61,398 nucleotides of DNA from an uncultured Lachnospiraceae bacterium (GTDB lineage: Bacteria; Bacillota; Clostridia; Lachnospirales; Lachnospiraceae). Each line of letters starts with the position of its first letter. Position 1 is the first letter of the stretch. Below the pieces are notes generated by a model, which worked only from the letters and a program-made list of their open reading frames with translations, was not told where the DNA came from and did not search any database. Below are positions 24,790 through 34,093 of the stretch, in pieces. The DNA is taken from assembly GCA_910585825.1 (NCBI GenBank), contig CAJUEY010000015.1, forward strand, positions 1 through 61,398, given 5' to 3'. The position numbers and the translations under genes were made by a program.

Positions 24790-25518
24790 TTAAGTTTTCC
24801 ATAATTTTCGACGTCGTGAAACCGCACGCAGCAACACCAGGCGCCTGCAGATCATCTGAAAAATCGTTCCGTGGGAAAAATCGGAAACATTATTGTCATG
24901 TCTGCGGTATAACAGCAGTTTTTCTGGTATAAAAACACTGTTTTTACCCATCATATCGCTGATCATCCCAATCCATTGATCGTGCATCTCAATTTCTTCG
25001 GGAATGGGAAGTACCCAGGGAAGAAGATTTCTCTCGAAAGCCATACAGCACCCCATATAACGGTTTTTCAGCAAATTGTTCAAAAATCCCGGTTTTGAGC
25101 CGCGATATGAAAAAAAAGAAGGCATTACGATTTCGGAAAGATCCTGATTCATCACCTGAGCGTCATGACAGACTAATCTGCATCCGTCCCTGCCCAGATA
25201 ATTCATAACTGTATCCACTTTGCGGCTCTGCCAGACATCATCCTGATCTGCCAGAAAAATATACGTTCCCCGGCAGTGCAAAAGCGCCTCATTGATGTTT
25301 GCTTTAATCCCTCTGCCGGGACCGTCTATCACTTTTACGGGAATTTTCCCCGCCTCATATTCTTTTAAAATTTCCTTTGTCCGGTCTGTGGAACCATCGT
25401 CCGATACAACGATCTCATCCTCTATTGAAAGATTTTTTAAAATAGAATCCATCTGCTCTTTGATGTATTTTTCTCCGTTATATGATGCAACTGCCACGGA
25501 TATTCTTATTTTTTTCAT
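24790..25518 (-). CDS. Glycosyltransferase family 2
   Basis: The 242-residue GT-A fold enzyme begins MKKIRISVAVASYNGEKYI, with the nucleotide-binding VVSDDGSTD at about 38-46 and a metal-binding DQDD near residue 94. The block EIEMHDQWIGMI and C-terminal LLYRRHDNNVS are typical of rhamnosyl-type GT2 enzymes in surface polysaccharide loci. It has no membrane segment. Its ATG overlaps the stop of the DUF1972 gene by four bases (ATGA), so the two are translationally coupled. It is the last gene of the left glycan module. The donor and acceptor are not known. Confidence 0.9.
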   Translation of the reverse strand: MKKIRISVAVASYNGEKYIKEQMDSILKNLSIEDEIVVSDDGSTDRTKEILKEYEAGKIPVKVIDGPGRGIKANINEALLHCRGTYIFLADQDDVWQSRKVDTVMNYLGRDGCRLVCHDAQVMNQDLSEIVMPSFFSYRGSKPGFLNNLLKNRYMGCCMAFERNLLPWVLPIPEEIEMHDQWIGMISDMMGKNSVFIPEKLLLYRRHDNNVSDFSHGTIFQMICRRLVLLRAVSRRRKLWKT

Positions 25519-26678
25519 GGTTTTTCCCCCAGAAACGTCTTTTCATAGGTTTCTGCAATCTTCTTGTGACTATACTCTGTAAGTATCCGTTGTTTTGCCT
25601 TTTCTCCCAGAATTTTTCGTTCTGCAGGATCTAATTTAGAGACTTTTTCAATCAGAGACGCCAGATTTCCCGATTCTTTTGTCCAGTAAAAGGCCGCCTC
25701 TTCTCCTACCTCTCTGTTAAAACCCACATCATAAAGCAGGCTTACTTCTGTACTTCCCAACGCCTCCAGCAGAGATGGATTGGTTCCGCCTACTTCATGT
25801 CCATGAAGATATCCCACGGCATTTTCCCGTATTTTCTTTAACAACTCCTCTTCATATACAGTCTGGCAGAAAACAATCCTTTTATCCCTTTCAAAACCTG
25901 TTGCCTCTTTTAATTTCTGGTAAAAAGCATTTTCCTCTACATTGCTGATGACAGCCAGTTTCTTTTCCGTTCTGCTTTTCATAAATTCCCGGATCATCGT
26001 TTCGTAGTTATTTTCCGGTACGAACCTGCCTACGATCAGATAATAGGAAAAAGGTTTGAGATTCCATTTCCCATACCACTCCCGAAGTTTTGAATCCGCA
26101 TCCGAAAGCCTGCTCTCCGCCACATCTGCACCATAGGCGATAAAAGTCGTCCTGGGCTTAAAAGATGTATATGTTTCCTTTATATACTGTTCCATATTTT
26201 TGGAATCGCAGATAATTAAGTCTGCATGCTTGACCATTCCCTTTTCCGAAAATTTCCAATATTTCCGGATCGCTTTATTCCACTTTGCCCTCATCCATTC
26301 ATGTCCGTCCGGATTCACAAAAAGCCTGCCGCCCATTTTGTGCAGTCTGCGTTTTAAAAATCCCGCAAACGGACCGATCCTGCAGGCTAACACATACACC
26401 ACCGGCTGTTTCGCCGGATGCTGTTTCAGATAATTCAAACAGTAAAAAAACGCTGCAAGATCATACCAAACGGCCTTGGCCGGACCGATCCTGGGCACTT
26501 TTATCCGGAAACAATGGCTCTTCTGATATTCAAATTCACCGGATTCCTCTGCCATACAAGCCACATGATACCGGATATCCTCACACTTTTTATGCCTTGT
26601 GAGCTGTTCCACAAATGTCTCAAATCCACCGTATCTTGCCGGAATTCCTTTACTTCCAATAATAAATATGTCCTGCAT
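25515..26678 (-). CDS. DUF1972 / GT4 glycosyltransferase, rhamnosyltransferase-like
   Basis: The 387-residue GT-B enzyme starts MQDIFIIGSKGIPARYGGFE, the hallmark of the DUF1972 family that includes streptococcal Cps2T and RgpA-like beta-1,4-rhamnosyltransferases. The C-terminal half has a GT4 donor-binding region (YLIVGRFVPENNYETMI, and HGHEVGGTNPSLLEALG, where a conserved Glu binds the nucleotide sugar). It probably adds an early rhamnose to a lipid-linked saccharide made by the sugar transferase two genes upstream; this is inferred from relatives. No dTDP-rhamnose synthesis genes are in the window. Confidence 0.88.
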   Translation of the reverse strand: MQDIFIIGSKGIPARYGGFETFVEQLTRHKKCEDIRYHVACMAEESGEFEYQKSHCFRIKVPRIGPAKAVWYDLAAFFYCLNYLKQHPAKQPVVYVLACRIGPFAGFLKRRLHKMGGRLFVNPDGHEWMRAKWNKAIRKYWKFSEKGMVKHADLIICDSKNMEQYIKETYTSFKPRTTFIAYGADVAESRLSDADSKLREWYGKWNLKPFSYYLIVGRFVPENNYETMIREFMKSRTEKKLAVISNVEENAFYQKLKEATGFERDKRIVFCQTVYEEELLKKIRENAVGYLHGHEVGGTNPSLLEALGSTEVSLLYDVGFNREVGEEAAFYWTKESGNLASLIEKVSKLDPAERKILGEKAKQRILTEYSHKKIAETYEKTFLGEKP

Positions 26679-26740
26679 CTGTCTCCTCTATTCTCTGCTG
26701 TTTGCTCTGCGGCCGGCAGCCTGCGCAAACAATATACTCT

Positions 26741-28432
26741 CTACTTTTTCATCATATACGTATGACGCGCCTTCGTGCTTAAATTCGGATTGTAACAAGA
26801 ATCCGGCAAGGCCAGTTTCTTCTCCCATCTGTTGGTAAACAGTTTTTTCTGACGCTCCCAGGACAGCCCTGTTCTCTCTTTTTCTGTTTTTTTCTCATGC
26901 CAAATTGCAGTGATTTCCGGCATTACTACTGTATCGTATCCAAGATCCGCCAGCCGGAAACAAAAATCTGCGTCTCTGAATATGCCCATCATCGTCTCTT
27001 CCAATCCTTCTGCCTGTACAAAAGCAGCCCGTTTCAGCATTACGCATCCCAATGGAATGGCGCTGACATTCTGAGGAATTACTGCATGGAGAAAATAACC
27101 CTTGAATTCCCTGTAAATTCCTTCATTCGCAAAAACCAGATCTCCCGCTTCGTTGTAGATGATTCCACAAGAAGACACCCTTTTTTTCGGTGTAAGGAGT
27201 TTTGCTCCTACAATGCCGACACTGTTGTGCTGGCAGGTTCCAAGAAATGTCTCAATCAAATTTTCCGGTCTTACACTTACATCTTCTCTGATATATAATA
27301 TATAATCGCCGAAACACTCTTTTTCTATCCCATTGTGAAACGCATTTGCAAACAGATAGTGAATCTTCAGGCAGTATGCCTTGTCTTTTGATTTTTGCTT
27401 CTGATAGTAATTGCGAATCAGAGCCAGTTGTTCTTTGTTTTCCGCCACAACAGTAAGTTCATACGCTCCCTTTAATTCATAGACCACATGATAAACGCCT
27501 AAATTCTCCGTCACTTCCGCTTTTCCCGGCTCTTTGTTTCTTTTTAGATGAGCCTCAATGGCAAGACAGCCGTTGTCAAAAGCATATGCTTTGTTTTCGC
27601 TGTTTCCCGCCGTAGAGCCTTCATGAATTCTCCAGTGATAGAGAATTTTGGGTATATGCCGGACAATCGCTCCCGCGTCTACACAGCGTAAAACAAAATC
27701 ATAATCCTGCGCCCCGTCGTACTCTTTTTTCAATCCCCCTGCCTTTTCCAATAAGCTTGCAGAAACCATAAGCAGGTGGCAGAAATAATTGTTCCGCCGC
27801 AGAAATTCCCGGTTGTAATCCGGTTTAAAATGCGGCCTGCTGTGCACAGTCCCGTCTCTGTTTATTTTATCTTCATCGGAATAAATCAGCGCCATTCCTC
27901 TTTCTTCTTCTGAATACGCGCTGTTTAAACAGGAAACCATTTCATACAATGCATTTTTCGTCAGCAGATCATCATGATCCATTAGAACAATATACTCCCC
28001 TTCTGCCATAGCAAAACCACAGTTGGTATTTTCTGAAATACCTCCATTTTTCGTCAATCTCCGGTAACGTATCCTGGAGTCTTTTGCTCCATATTCTGCC
28101 GCAGCCCGTTCCACACGGTCTGTCGTACTGCCGTCTGCAATGCACAGTTCCAGATTCTGATAACTCTGTCCTAATACCGTATCCAAAAGCTCTCTGAGAT
28201 AAGTTTCCGGCGTCTCATAAGCGGGCACTACGATGCTGATCAGAGGCGCATAGGAAAAGTCTGTATTTCTCTGCTGTGCCAGCTCCTCTTCAGCAGGCAG
28301 ATAGCGCCTGTAGCTTTTCGCATAGGAAAGCATCGGCGATCTGCTTCGTTCTAATGTTTTAAAAACAAGTCCCCGAAACCCATACCGTTTCAGGAGACTT
28401 GTAATATATCTGTATTGATATTTTAAATTCAT
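26741..28432 (-). CDS. Two-domain glycosyltransferase family 2 (rhamnan-type paralogue 1)
   Basis: The 563-residue protein has a short helical N-terminus, then an intact GT2 domain (ISIVVPAYETPETYL; metal-binding DHDD near 145; IYSDEDK; DGAQDYDF). A second GT2-like domain follows with weaker motifs (LLTPKKRVSSCGI, FRDADFCFRLADLG). It ends with the CYNPNLS motif shared with the genes at 32314 and 34094. Such double-domain enzymes commonly polymerise or extend rhamnose-containing wall glycans, by analogy to RgpF-type proteins. It begins six bases after the sugar transferase stop. Confidence 0.85.
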   Translation of the reverse strand: MNLKYQYRYITSLLKRYGFRGLVFKTLERSRSPMLSYAKSYRRYLPAEEELAQQRNTDFSYAPLISIVVPAYETPETYLRELLDTVLGQSYQNLELCIADGSTTDRVERAAAEYGAKDSRIRYRRLTKNGGISENTNCGFAMAEGEYIVLMDHDDLLTKNALYEMVSCLNSAYSEEERGMALIYSDEDKINRDGTVHSRPHFKPDYNREFLRRNNYFCHLLMVSASLLEKAGGLKKEYDGAQDYDFVLRCVDAGAIVRHIPKILYHWRIHEGSTAGNSENKAYAFDNGCLAIEAHLKRNKEPGKAEVTENLGVYHVVYELKGAYELTVVAENKEQLALIRNYYQKQKSKDKAYCLKIHYLFANAFHNGIEKECFGDYILYIREDVSVRPENLIETFLGTCQHNSVGIVGAKLLTPKKRVSSCGIIYNEAGDLVFANEGIYREFKGYFLHAVIPQNVSAIPLGCVMLKRAAFVQAEGLEETMMGIFRDADFCFRLADLGYDTVVMPEITAIWHEKKTEKERTGLSWERQKKLFTNRWEKKLALPDSCYNPNLSTKARHTYMMKK

Positions 28433-28438
28433 GACATC

Positions 28439-29848
28439 CTACTCTGAACCCTTTCCCGTCACAACCACCTGCAGCGTTTTACACAATATTTTGAAATCAA
28501 GGCCAATGCTCCACTGGGAAATATAGTGGGTATCCAGGGCAACGACTTCTTCAAAATCTTTGATATCGCTGCGGCCGCTGACCTGCCACATACCGGTGAT
28601 TCCCGGCTTAATTCCGAGCCTTGCCTTATGATGCAGCTGATACTGTTCATACTCCTCCACGGTAGGCGGCCTTGTACCTACCAGACTCATATCTCCCCGC
28701 AATACATTGAAAAACTGCGGCAGTTCATCAATAGAAAACTTTCGCATGAATTTTCCCACCGGAAAAATTCTGGGATCATCCGCTATTTTAAACATCAAAC
28801 CTGACATTTCGTTTTGTTCCATTAACGCAGCCTTCTGTTCCTCAGCATTGACATTCATGGAACGGAATTTATAAAGTTTAAACTGTCTGCCGTTTTTCCC
28901 CACCCGTATCTGGGAGAAAAAAACAGATCCCGGCGACTGGATCTTGATCAGGGGCGCAAAGATAAGGAATGCAATTCCACATAAAGCCAATCCAATCAGA
29001 CTTCCTACAATATCCATAAGCCGTTTGGCAAAAACCTGTCTTGGCGAGGCGATTTTCATACTGGAAGTTAAAACCATGTAATTGCCATACTTTTCTACTA
29101 CTTTATTCGGCGCCAATGCATTCATATGCACCAGATTAAAATGCACTGTAATTCCCATTTCCAGCAATTCATTAGAAAGAGCCTGAGAGCTTTCCCTTGT
29201 ATTGCCGTTGATAAACACCTCGTCCACCACATTGGTACGGAGGTATTCATAAAAATCATCCGCATTGGCAACCACCGGAACGCCGCAAATCTTCGCTCCC
29301 CGGAGTTTCTGATCCACCACCACTACACCGGATACCGCAAAATCCCGGTAAGGCAGATGTTCAAATTCCAACAGAGCCTCTTTGGCATATTCTGCCGTTG
29401 TCACAAGAATCATTTTAGAGAGATTCTTTTCTTTTTTCATTCTGCCTAAAATCAGAGATTTCAAAAAAATCCGTTCCAGATACACAACTGCCATAGAAAT
29501 AATCCAATAGGAAAAAATAACCTGCCTGGAATAAATCTCTGTCTGCTTTATCGCAACCTCATAAGCAAGAATGCCTGCAAATATAATTGTACAAAAGATA
29601 ACGCTGGCATTGATCTCCTGAAAATGTCCTCTTCTTAAAATTCCTGTATAAGGTTCAAAAAAGAATACGACGCAGATATCGATCAGCACCATTACAATGG
29701 CCAGTCTTTCATACGGCTCATTCGAATACGGCAAATGCCAGCCGAGACGCATCACGTATGCAGCGATCAAAGCAAACTGAAGGCATATAATATCTAAAAT
29801 GGTAAAATCCAAATGCTTTAACCAGCTTTTTTTCTCTCTTTTATACAT
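28439..29848 (-). CDS. Undecaprenyl-phosphate sugar phosphotransferase (polyprenyl initiating enzyme)
   Basis: The 469-residue protein has four to five N-terminal membrane helices, a soluble Rossmann-like region (about 140-245) and the C-terminal catalytic domain of the WcaJ/CpsE type. Visible catalytic motifs are KRLMDIVGSLIGL, FKLYKFRSMN, DELPQFFNVLRGDMSLVGTRPP and PGITGMWQVSGRSD. It transfers a sugar-1-phosphate to undecaprenyl phosphate and so starts repeat-unit assembly on the inner face of the membrane. It is full length for the family. This is the only initiating transferase in the window, so it may serve both glycan modules. Confidence 0.94.
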   Translation of the reverse strand: MYKREKKSWLKHLDFTILDIICLQFALIAAYVMRLGWHLPYSNEPYERLAIVMVLIDICVVFFFEPYTGILRRGHFQEINASVIFCTIIFAGILAYEVAIKQTEIYSRQVIFSYWIISMAVVYLERIFLKSLILGRMKKEKNLSKMILVTTAEYAKEALLEFEHLPYRDFAVSGVVVVDQKLRGAKICGVPVVANADDFYEYLRTNVVDEVFINGNTRESSQALSNELLEMGITVHFNLVHMNALAPNKVVEKYGNYMVLTSSMKIASPRQVFAKRLMDIVGSLIGLALCGIAFLIFAPLIKIQSPGSVFFSQIRVGKNGRQFKLYKFRSMNVNAEEQKAALMEQNEMSGLMFKIADDPRIFPVGKFMRKFSIDELPQFFNVLRGDMSLVGTRPPTVEEYEQYQLHHKARLGIKPGITGMWQVSGRSDIKDFEEVVALDTHYISQWSIGLDFKILCKTLQVVVTGKGSE

Positions 29849-29884
29849 ATCGTTTACCTCGTAACCAAAAAGCAGCGTTTCTCT

Positions 29885-30088
29885 TCATCGCTTTGTCTGT
29901 TTCAAATTGTGCAGATAAAGCCATGATCTGGCATAATCCTTTCGCTCCTCCTCTGACATGTGTCCCACCTTTTCATAAGGAAGTTTTGTTTCTGCCATTT
30001 GTTCTTCTCCACACTTAAAACACTCTACCTGTTTTCTTCTTGACACTACCCGAATCCAACCGCAACTCGGGCAAATATACACTTTCAT
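29885..30088 (-). CDS. Small zinc-ribbon protein in the glycan operon
   Basis: The 67-residue protein has paired cysteines CPSCGW (residues 6-9) and CFKCG (about 23-26), a rubredoxin/zinc-ribbon-like knuckle, then a charged helical tail. Its ATG overlaps the stop of the upstream GT2 by four bases, which argues that it is a real, coupled gene. Similar small proteins are sometimes labelled 'RNA polymerase subunit M-like'; nothing here supports a polymerase role. It may bind a glycosyltransferase, but this is speculative. Confidence 0.78.
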   Translation of the reverse strand: MKVYICPSCGWIRVVSRRKQVECFKCGEEQMAETKLPYEKVGHMSEEERKDYARSWLYLHNLKQTKR

Positions 30089-31035
30089 CCCTTCAAATCC
30101 CCTAATAATTCATCTCTGTGTATCCGAATCGTCTGAAGCTCCATCTCAAAATCCTGCCGGTTCTTCTGTCCCATGGTTTTGAGTATCAATCCTGAGAAAA
30201 ACGCCTGCATCGCTGCCAGCATGGAAAATCCACATACAATCAGCGTCGGAAAATGAGGCACCAGTCCGGTTTTTGTATAATCAATGATAATCGGTATCAT
30301 AAATATAATTGACAATATCGCCAGAACAGCAGAAATCAGTCCAAAAAAATTCATAGGCTTAAAGGTCTGATACATTCTGGCAATTGTTCTAAGCACCCGG
30401 AATCCGTCGGAAAAGGTATTCAGCTTAGAAACACTTCCCTCCGGTCTGTCACGATAATCAATGATGACATTTTCCACCTGCATATTCTTGTCCGCCGCAT
30501 GAATGCTCATCTCTGTCTCAATTTCAAATCCCTTGGATAAAACAGGAAAAGACTTCACAAACAGATAACTGAAAGCCCTGTAACCCGTCATCATATCTTT
30601 AATATCTGCATCAAACAGCATATTAATGCTTTTTCGCACCAATGAATTTCCAAAATTGTGAAAAGCTCTTTTATTTTCTGTAAAGTAGGTAGACGAAAGC
30701 CGGTCTCCTACCACCATGTCTGCATTTTGCTCAAATACCAGACGAATCATCTCCGGAGCCGCCTCTGCCGGATACGTATCGTCTCCGTCGGTCATAATAT
30801 AACACTCCGCATCAATATCCCGAAACATCCTGCGGATTACATTGCCTTTCCCCTGCTTATATTCATAACGGACAACGGCTCCCGCCTGTTCCGCAATCCG
30901 GTCCGTTCCGTCCGTGGAATTGTTGTCGTAGACATAGATCACTGCCTCCGGGAGTACCTGTTTAAAATCTTCCACTACTTTTTGAATTGTCCTGCTCTCA
31001 TTATAGCAGGGAATCAATACCGCTATTTTATCCAT
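30085..31035 (-). CDS. GT2 glycosyltransferase with two C-terminal membrane helices (DPM1/GtrB-like)
   Basis: A 316-residue enzyme with a GT-A domain: MDKIAVLIPCYNESRTI, VYDNNSTDGT, the metal-binding TDGDDTYP at about 95, and DMMTGYRAF. Two hydrophobic segments near the C-terminus resemble polyprenyl-phosphate sugar synthases. It probably makes an undecaprenyl-phosphate-linked sugar or acts at the membrane. I prefer the ATG at 31035, with GGAAGG nine bases upstream; an in-frame ATG at 31044 sits directly on that site. It directly follows the flippase gene. Confidence 0.88.
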   Translation of the reverse strand: MDKIAVLIPCYNESRTIQKVVEDFKQVLPEAVIYVYDNNSTDGTDRIAEQAGAVVRYEYKQGKGNVIRRMFRDIDAECYIMTDGDDTYPAEAAPEMIRLVFEQNADMVVGDRLSSTYFTENKRAFHNFGNSLVRKSINMLFDADIKDMMTGYRAFSYLFVKSFPVLSKGFEIETEMSIHAADKNMQVENVIIDYRDRPEGSVSKLNTFSDGFRVLRTIARMYQTFKPMNFFGLISAVLAILSIIFMIPIIIDYTKTGLVPHFPTLIVCGFSMLAAMQAFFSGLILKTMGQKNRQDFEMELQTIRIHRDELLGDLKG

Positions 31036-31036
31036 G

Positions 31037-32287
31037 TCAGACATCCTTCCATTTTCTCATCTTACGGTATACACAGTATACCTCTATTATAATCTGTACG
31101 GCCAAAGTAATCAACAGTGCAATCACAACTCCGTTCATATAATACTTCTTCACACATATCATTGATGCCAAAAACGAAGATATGACTCCGCCTATTCCCA
31201 CAAAAAGCTGCCCTTTGATCTCCCTTAATACGGTACAGACCGGGAACAGACAGGCATTGATGCTGATCATCAATGTAGAAATAATAATTGGAATAAACAG
31301 ATACACATAAGGGCGGATCTCTTCTTTGAATGCCAGTACCAAAAACCATTCTCCCAGCCATGCCGATACCAGAATAGCCAAAATAGAAAGAAGAACAAAT
31401 ACAACTGCGACCCGTTTCAGAATCTGTTTAAATCCCTTTTTATCATTTTCCTGCAGACAGTCCGCCAAAGGCGTAATCAATGGAACAAAAATCGTATTTG
31501 CACCCACCTGCACAATCATGCTGGGCGTCGCCACAGAACTATAATAGCCAAGAGCCTCATCCCCAAAATACATCTGCAGAAAATATTTCGGAAAGGAAAT
31601 AGAAAGATTGTTGGTCATAGCCACAATCGCAAGCGGCAGCATGGCAAACATCAATTTTTTCACAGCCTCTTTGCCGGATGTGGAATCTTCGGATATAAAC
31701 TTTTCCGCAATCCTTCTGTCAAAAAAGACCGCCACCAAAAAGGTGGTAATCATCATGCTGAAAACGGCATAAACCAGATTTTTTGTCAAATACAAAACAC
31801 TGCAGAAACTGCCCAGCATCAAAACTCCTCTGGCAAGGTATGAATAGCAGATATAATCCATCCGCCCGTTCTTCTGATCTATGCCATGGTATACATCGAT
31901 CCACGCCTCTTCGCATTTATACAGCATATACAACAAAATAACTCCCCATTGATAGGGTGTGTAGCGGTTTACACACACGCCCGCCGCACAAATAAAAAAT
32001 GCGATCCCTATAGCAACCAGTCTCGACCGGATATAGGTTCTGTCCGAATATTCTCCCGCTACATCCGATACCTGATATTGTCTTGTATTAAACAATGCCA
32101 AAATAGCAAATGCCGCTGTAAATGTCATGGCAAGTCCATACACGCCGCTGTCGGAATAACCGGAAAGCCTTACCACCAGAAGAGTGGTGAGCCATTGGCA
32201 TCCATAATAAAATATCATACCGAAACTGTTATAAAAAATATTTGCCAGTGTTGATTTTTTCTCCATTGTAACCGTTTCCTTTTCCAT
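31037..32287 (-). CDS. Polysaccharide flippase (Wzx/MATE-like), left module
   Basis: The 416-residue protein has about twelve hydrophobic segments, an N-terminal NIFYNSFGMIFYYGCQWL and no soluble domain, matching the MOP superfamily of lipid-linked oligosaccharide flippases. It would move the assembled repeat unit across the membrane. It precedes the DPM1-like GT2 with no gap. It differs clearly from the other flippase at 54464-55885. Start at 32287 or at a second Met 21 bases later. Confidence 0.85.
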   Translation of the reverse strand: MEKETVTMEKKSTLANIFYNSFGMIFYYGCQWLTTLLVVRLSGYSDSGVYGLAMTFTAAFAILALFNTRQYQVSDVAGEYSDRTYIRSRLVAIGIAFFICAAGVCVNRYTPYQWGVILLYMLYKCEEAWIDVYHGIDQKNGRMDYICYSYLARGVLMLGSFCSVLYLTKNLVYAVFSMMITTFLVAVFFDRRIAEKFISEDSTSGKEAVKKLMFAMLPLAIVAMTNNLSISFPKYFLQMYFGDEALGYYSSVATPSMIVQVGANTIFVPLITPLADCLQENDKKGFKQILKRVAVVFVLLSILAILVSAWLGEWFLVLAFKEEIRPYVYLFIPIIISTLMISINACLFPVCTVLREIKGQLFVGIGGVISSFLASMICVKKYYMNGVVIALLITLAVQIIIEVYCVYRKMRKWKDV

Positions 32288-32313
32288 TCCCTGTCTGGCT
32301 GTTCACAGCAGCC

Positions 32314-34038
32314 CTATACATCCATCGAATAATCCGCCCGATGCAGTGTCAGATTCGGATTGTAATACGGATCTCCCGCTTTAAGCTCCCGCTCCCATTT
32401 CTTTTGGAACCGGTCAATCTCGCTTTGGAATCTGGCCTGTTTTTCCATGGTATCCTCATATCCTCTGGATTTAGATTCATAGTGGTACAGCTTAGCGTAA
32501 GGATTCCATATAATCCGATAGCCCGCCGACCGAATCTTCATACAAAAATCCACATCATTTAACGCCACCACAAATTCTTCTTCCATTCCGCCCACCTCTT
32601 CAAATACCGAACGCCTCACCATAAGGCAGGCTCCTGTTACAGCGCTCATTTCCCGTTCGCACAGGGAGAATGGATAGTATTTTTCATCTCTGTCTGTCAG
32701 GCTCCAGAGCGCATGGGCTGCAAATCCGCCCATACCGATAATCACACCGCCGTGCTGAATGGTGGAATCCCCATAGTAAAGCATCGCTCCAGCAGCTCCC
32801 ACGCCCGGCTTTGAAACAGAAACGGCTAACTGCCGCAGCGCCGTATCTTCCATAAATTCTGTATCGTTATTCAAAAAAAGAAACAAATCCCCCTTAGCGC
32901 TTTCGGCGGCAAAATTATTGATGGCCGAATAATTAAAACCGCCCTCCCATGTTACTGTATGAATCCTTTGATCCTCCTCCATAAGCCTGTCGTAAAAAGC
33001 AAATGTTTCCGGATCTTCGCTGTTATTTTCTGCAATGATCACTTCATAGTTTTGGTAATCACTCTTTTTCAAAGAGGCAAGGCAAAGCGCAAGATCTTCA
33101 ATATGATCTTTATTGGGAATGATAATACTGATCAAAGGCTCTTCTTTCATGTCGTATTCCAAATGAAAAAACCCCGGCACATCCGATTCTATCACCTTTG
33201 CGGATATGGATTCTGATTCCAGATAATGATTCAGGCAGCTTTTGTTTTTCCCGCTTTTACTGCGGACAAAAGATGCTGCGCCTTCTTTTGGCACCAGATT
33301 GGAAAACAGAGGCTTTGGAATATGAAAAATATGCTCTGCATACCGAAATGCCCGCAGAGAAAGGTCATACCAGTCATTTTCCAAAAGATCTATCTCCTCA
33401 CCCTTTTGCACCAGTGTTTCTAAAAGACTTCGTTTCACCACATAACAGCGTCCGAGATAGGGGAAATTTAATAGCATCTGCAGATCTGCATCCGGTTTAA
33501 AAAAAGGCCGAAGCCGCTTTCCCCCGTTCCGGTTATCTTCATCGGTGTAAATCAGATCCGGCAGGCTTGGATTCTTTGGGCGTATTTTACTGACCTTAGA
33601 TTCGCAACAACCTGCAGCCGCCTTTGCTATTTCATAAAGATACTCCGGAAGAACGCAGATTTCTTTTCCGGAAAATACAAAATAATCTTCTCTGTATTGT
33701 TCCAGCAGAGAGGATATGTCTGCATCTTCCGTTATTTCCGCAAAAGAGATACGGCTGCAGGTCTGTTTCATCCACCCTGCTTTGTGGGAATCCGCCTTTC
33801 CTTCTGATACAATTACAAAAGAAAAACGGCTGGAAAGGTCATCTGTTCTCTGCGCTTTCAGTTCTCCTTTTGACGCCTTATTTCTTCTGCACCAGATCAT
33901 ATATTCCGACTCTTCACGAATGGAAATCCCCAGTTTTTTTAATATTTTTTTGAATGTATATAACAATCCGTAATATTTCAGATAATATACGGCTTTTTGA
34001 ATTTTATTTTTTCCTTCTAAATCAAAATCGCTTAACAT
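32314..34038 (-). CDS. Two-domain glycosyltransferase family 2 (rhamnan-type paralogue 2)
   Basis: The 574-residue protein has a degenerate N-terminal GT2-like domain (only the YTDED motif is clear) and an intact C-terminal GT2 domain: ISIIIPNKDHIEDL, VIIAENNSED, metal-binding LNNDTE, and DVDFCMKIRSAGYR. It ends in DPYYNPNLT. This is the reverse of the paralogues at 26741 and 34094, where the first domain is the intact one. The ATG at 34038 is preceded by AGGAG; the open frame to 34248 would overlap the upstream gene and has no ribosome site. It probably extends the polymer backbone. Confidence 0.86.
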   Translation of the reverse strand: MLSDFDLEGKNKIQKAVYYLKYYGLLYTFKKILKKLGISIREESEYMIWCRRNKASKGELKAQRTDDLSSRFSFVIVSEGKADSHKAGWMKQTCSRISFAEITEDADISSLLEQYREDYFVFSGKEICVLPEYLYEIAKAAAGCCESKVSKIRPKNPSLPDLIYTDEDNRNGGKRLRPFFKPDADLQMLLNFPYLGRCYVVKRSLLETLVQKGEEIDLLENDWYDLSLRAFRYAEHIFHIPKPLFSNLVPKEGAASFVRSKSGKNKSCLNHYLESESISAKVIESDVPGFFHLEYDMKEEPLISIIIPNKDHIEDLALCLASLKKSDYQNYEVIIAENNSEDPETFAFYDRLMEEDQRIHTVTWEGGFNYSAINNFAAESAKGDLFLFLNNDTEFMEDTALRQLAVSVSKPGVGAAGAMLYYGDSTIQHGGVIIGMGGFAAHALWSLTDRDEKYYPFSLCEREMSAVTGACLMVRRSVFEEVGGMEEEFVVALNDVDFCMKIRSAGYRIIWNPYAKLYHYESKSRGYEDTMEKQARFQSEIDRFQKKWERELKAGDPYYNPNLTLHRADYSMDV

Positions 34039-34093
34039 GATTTCTCCTGTTTTTGCTGTTTGGCCTGGTCTGTCGCACCAGTCCAAACGGTTG

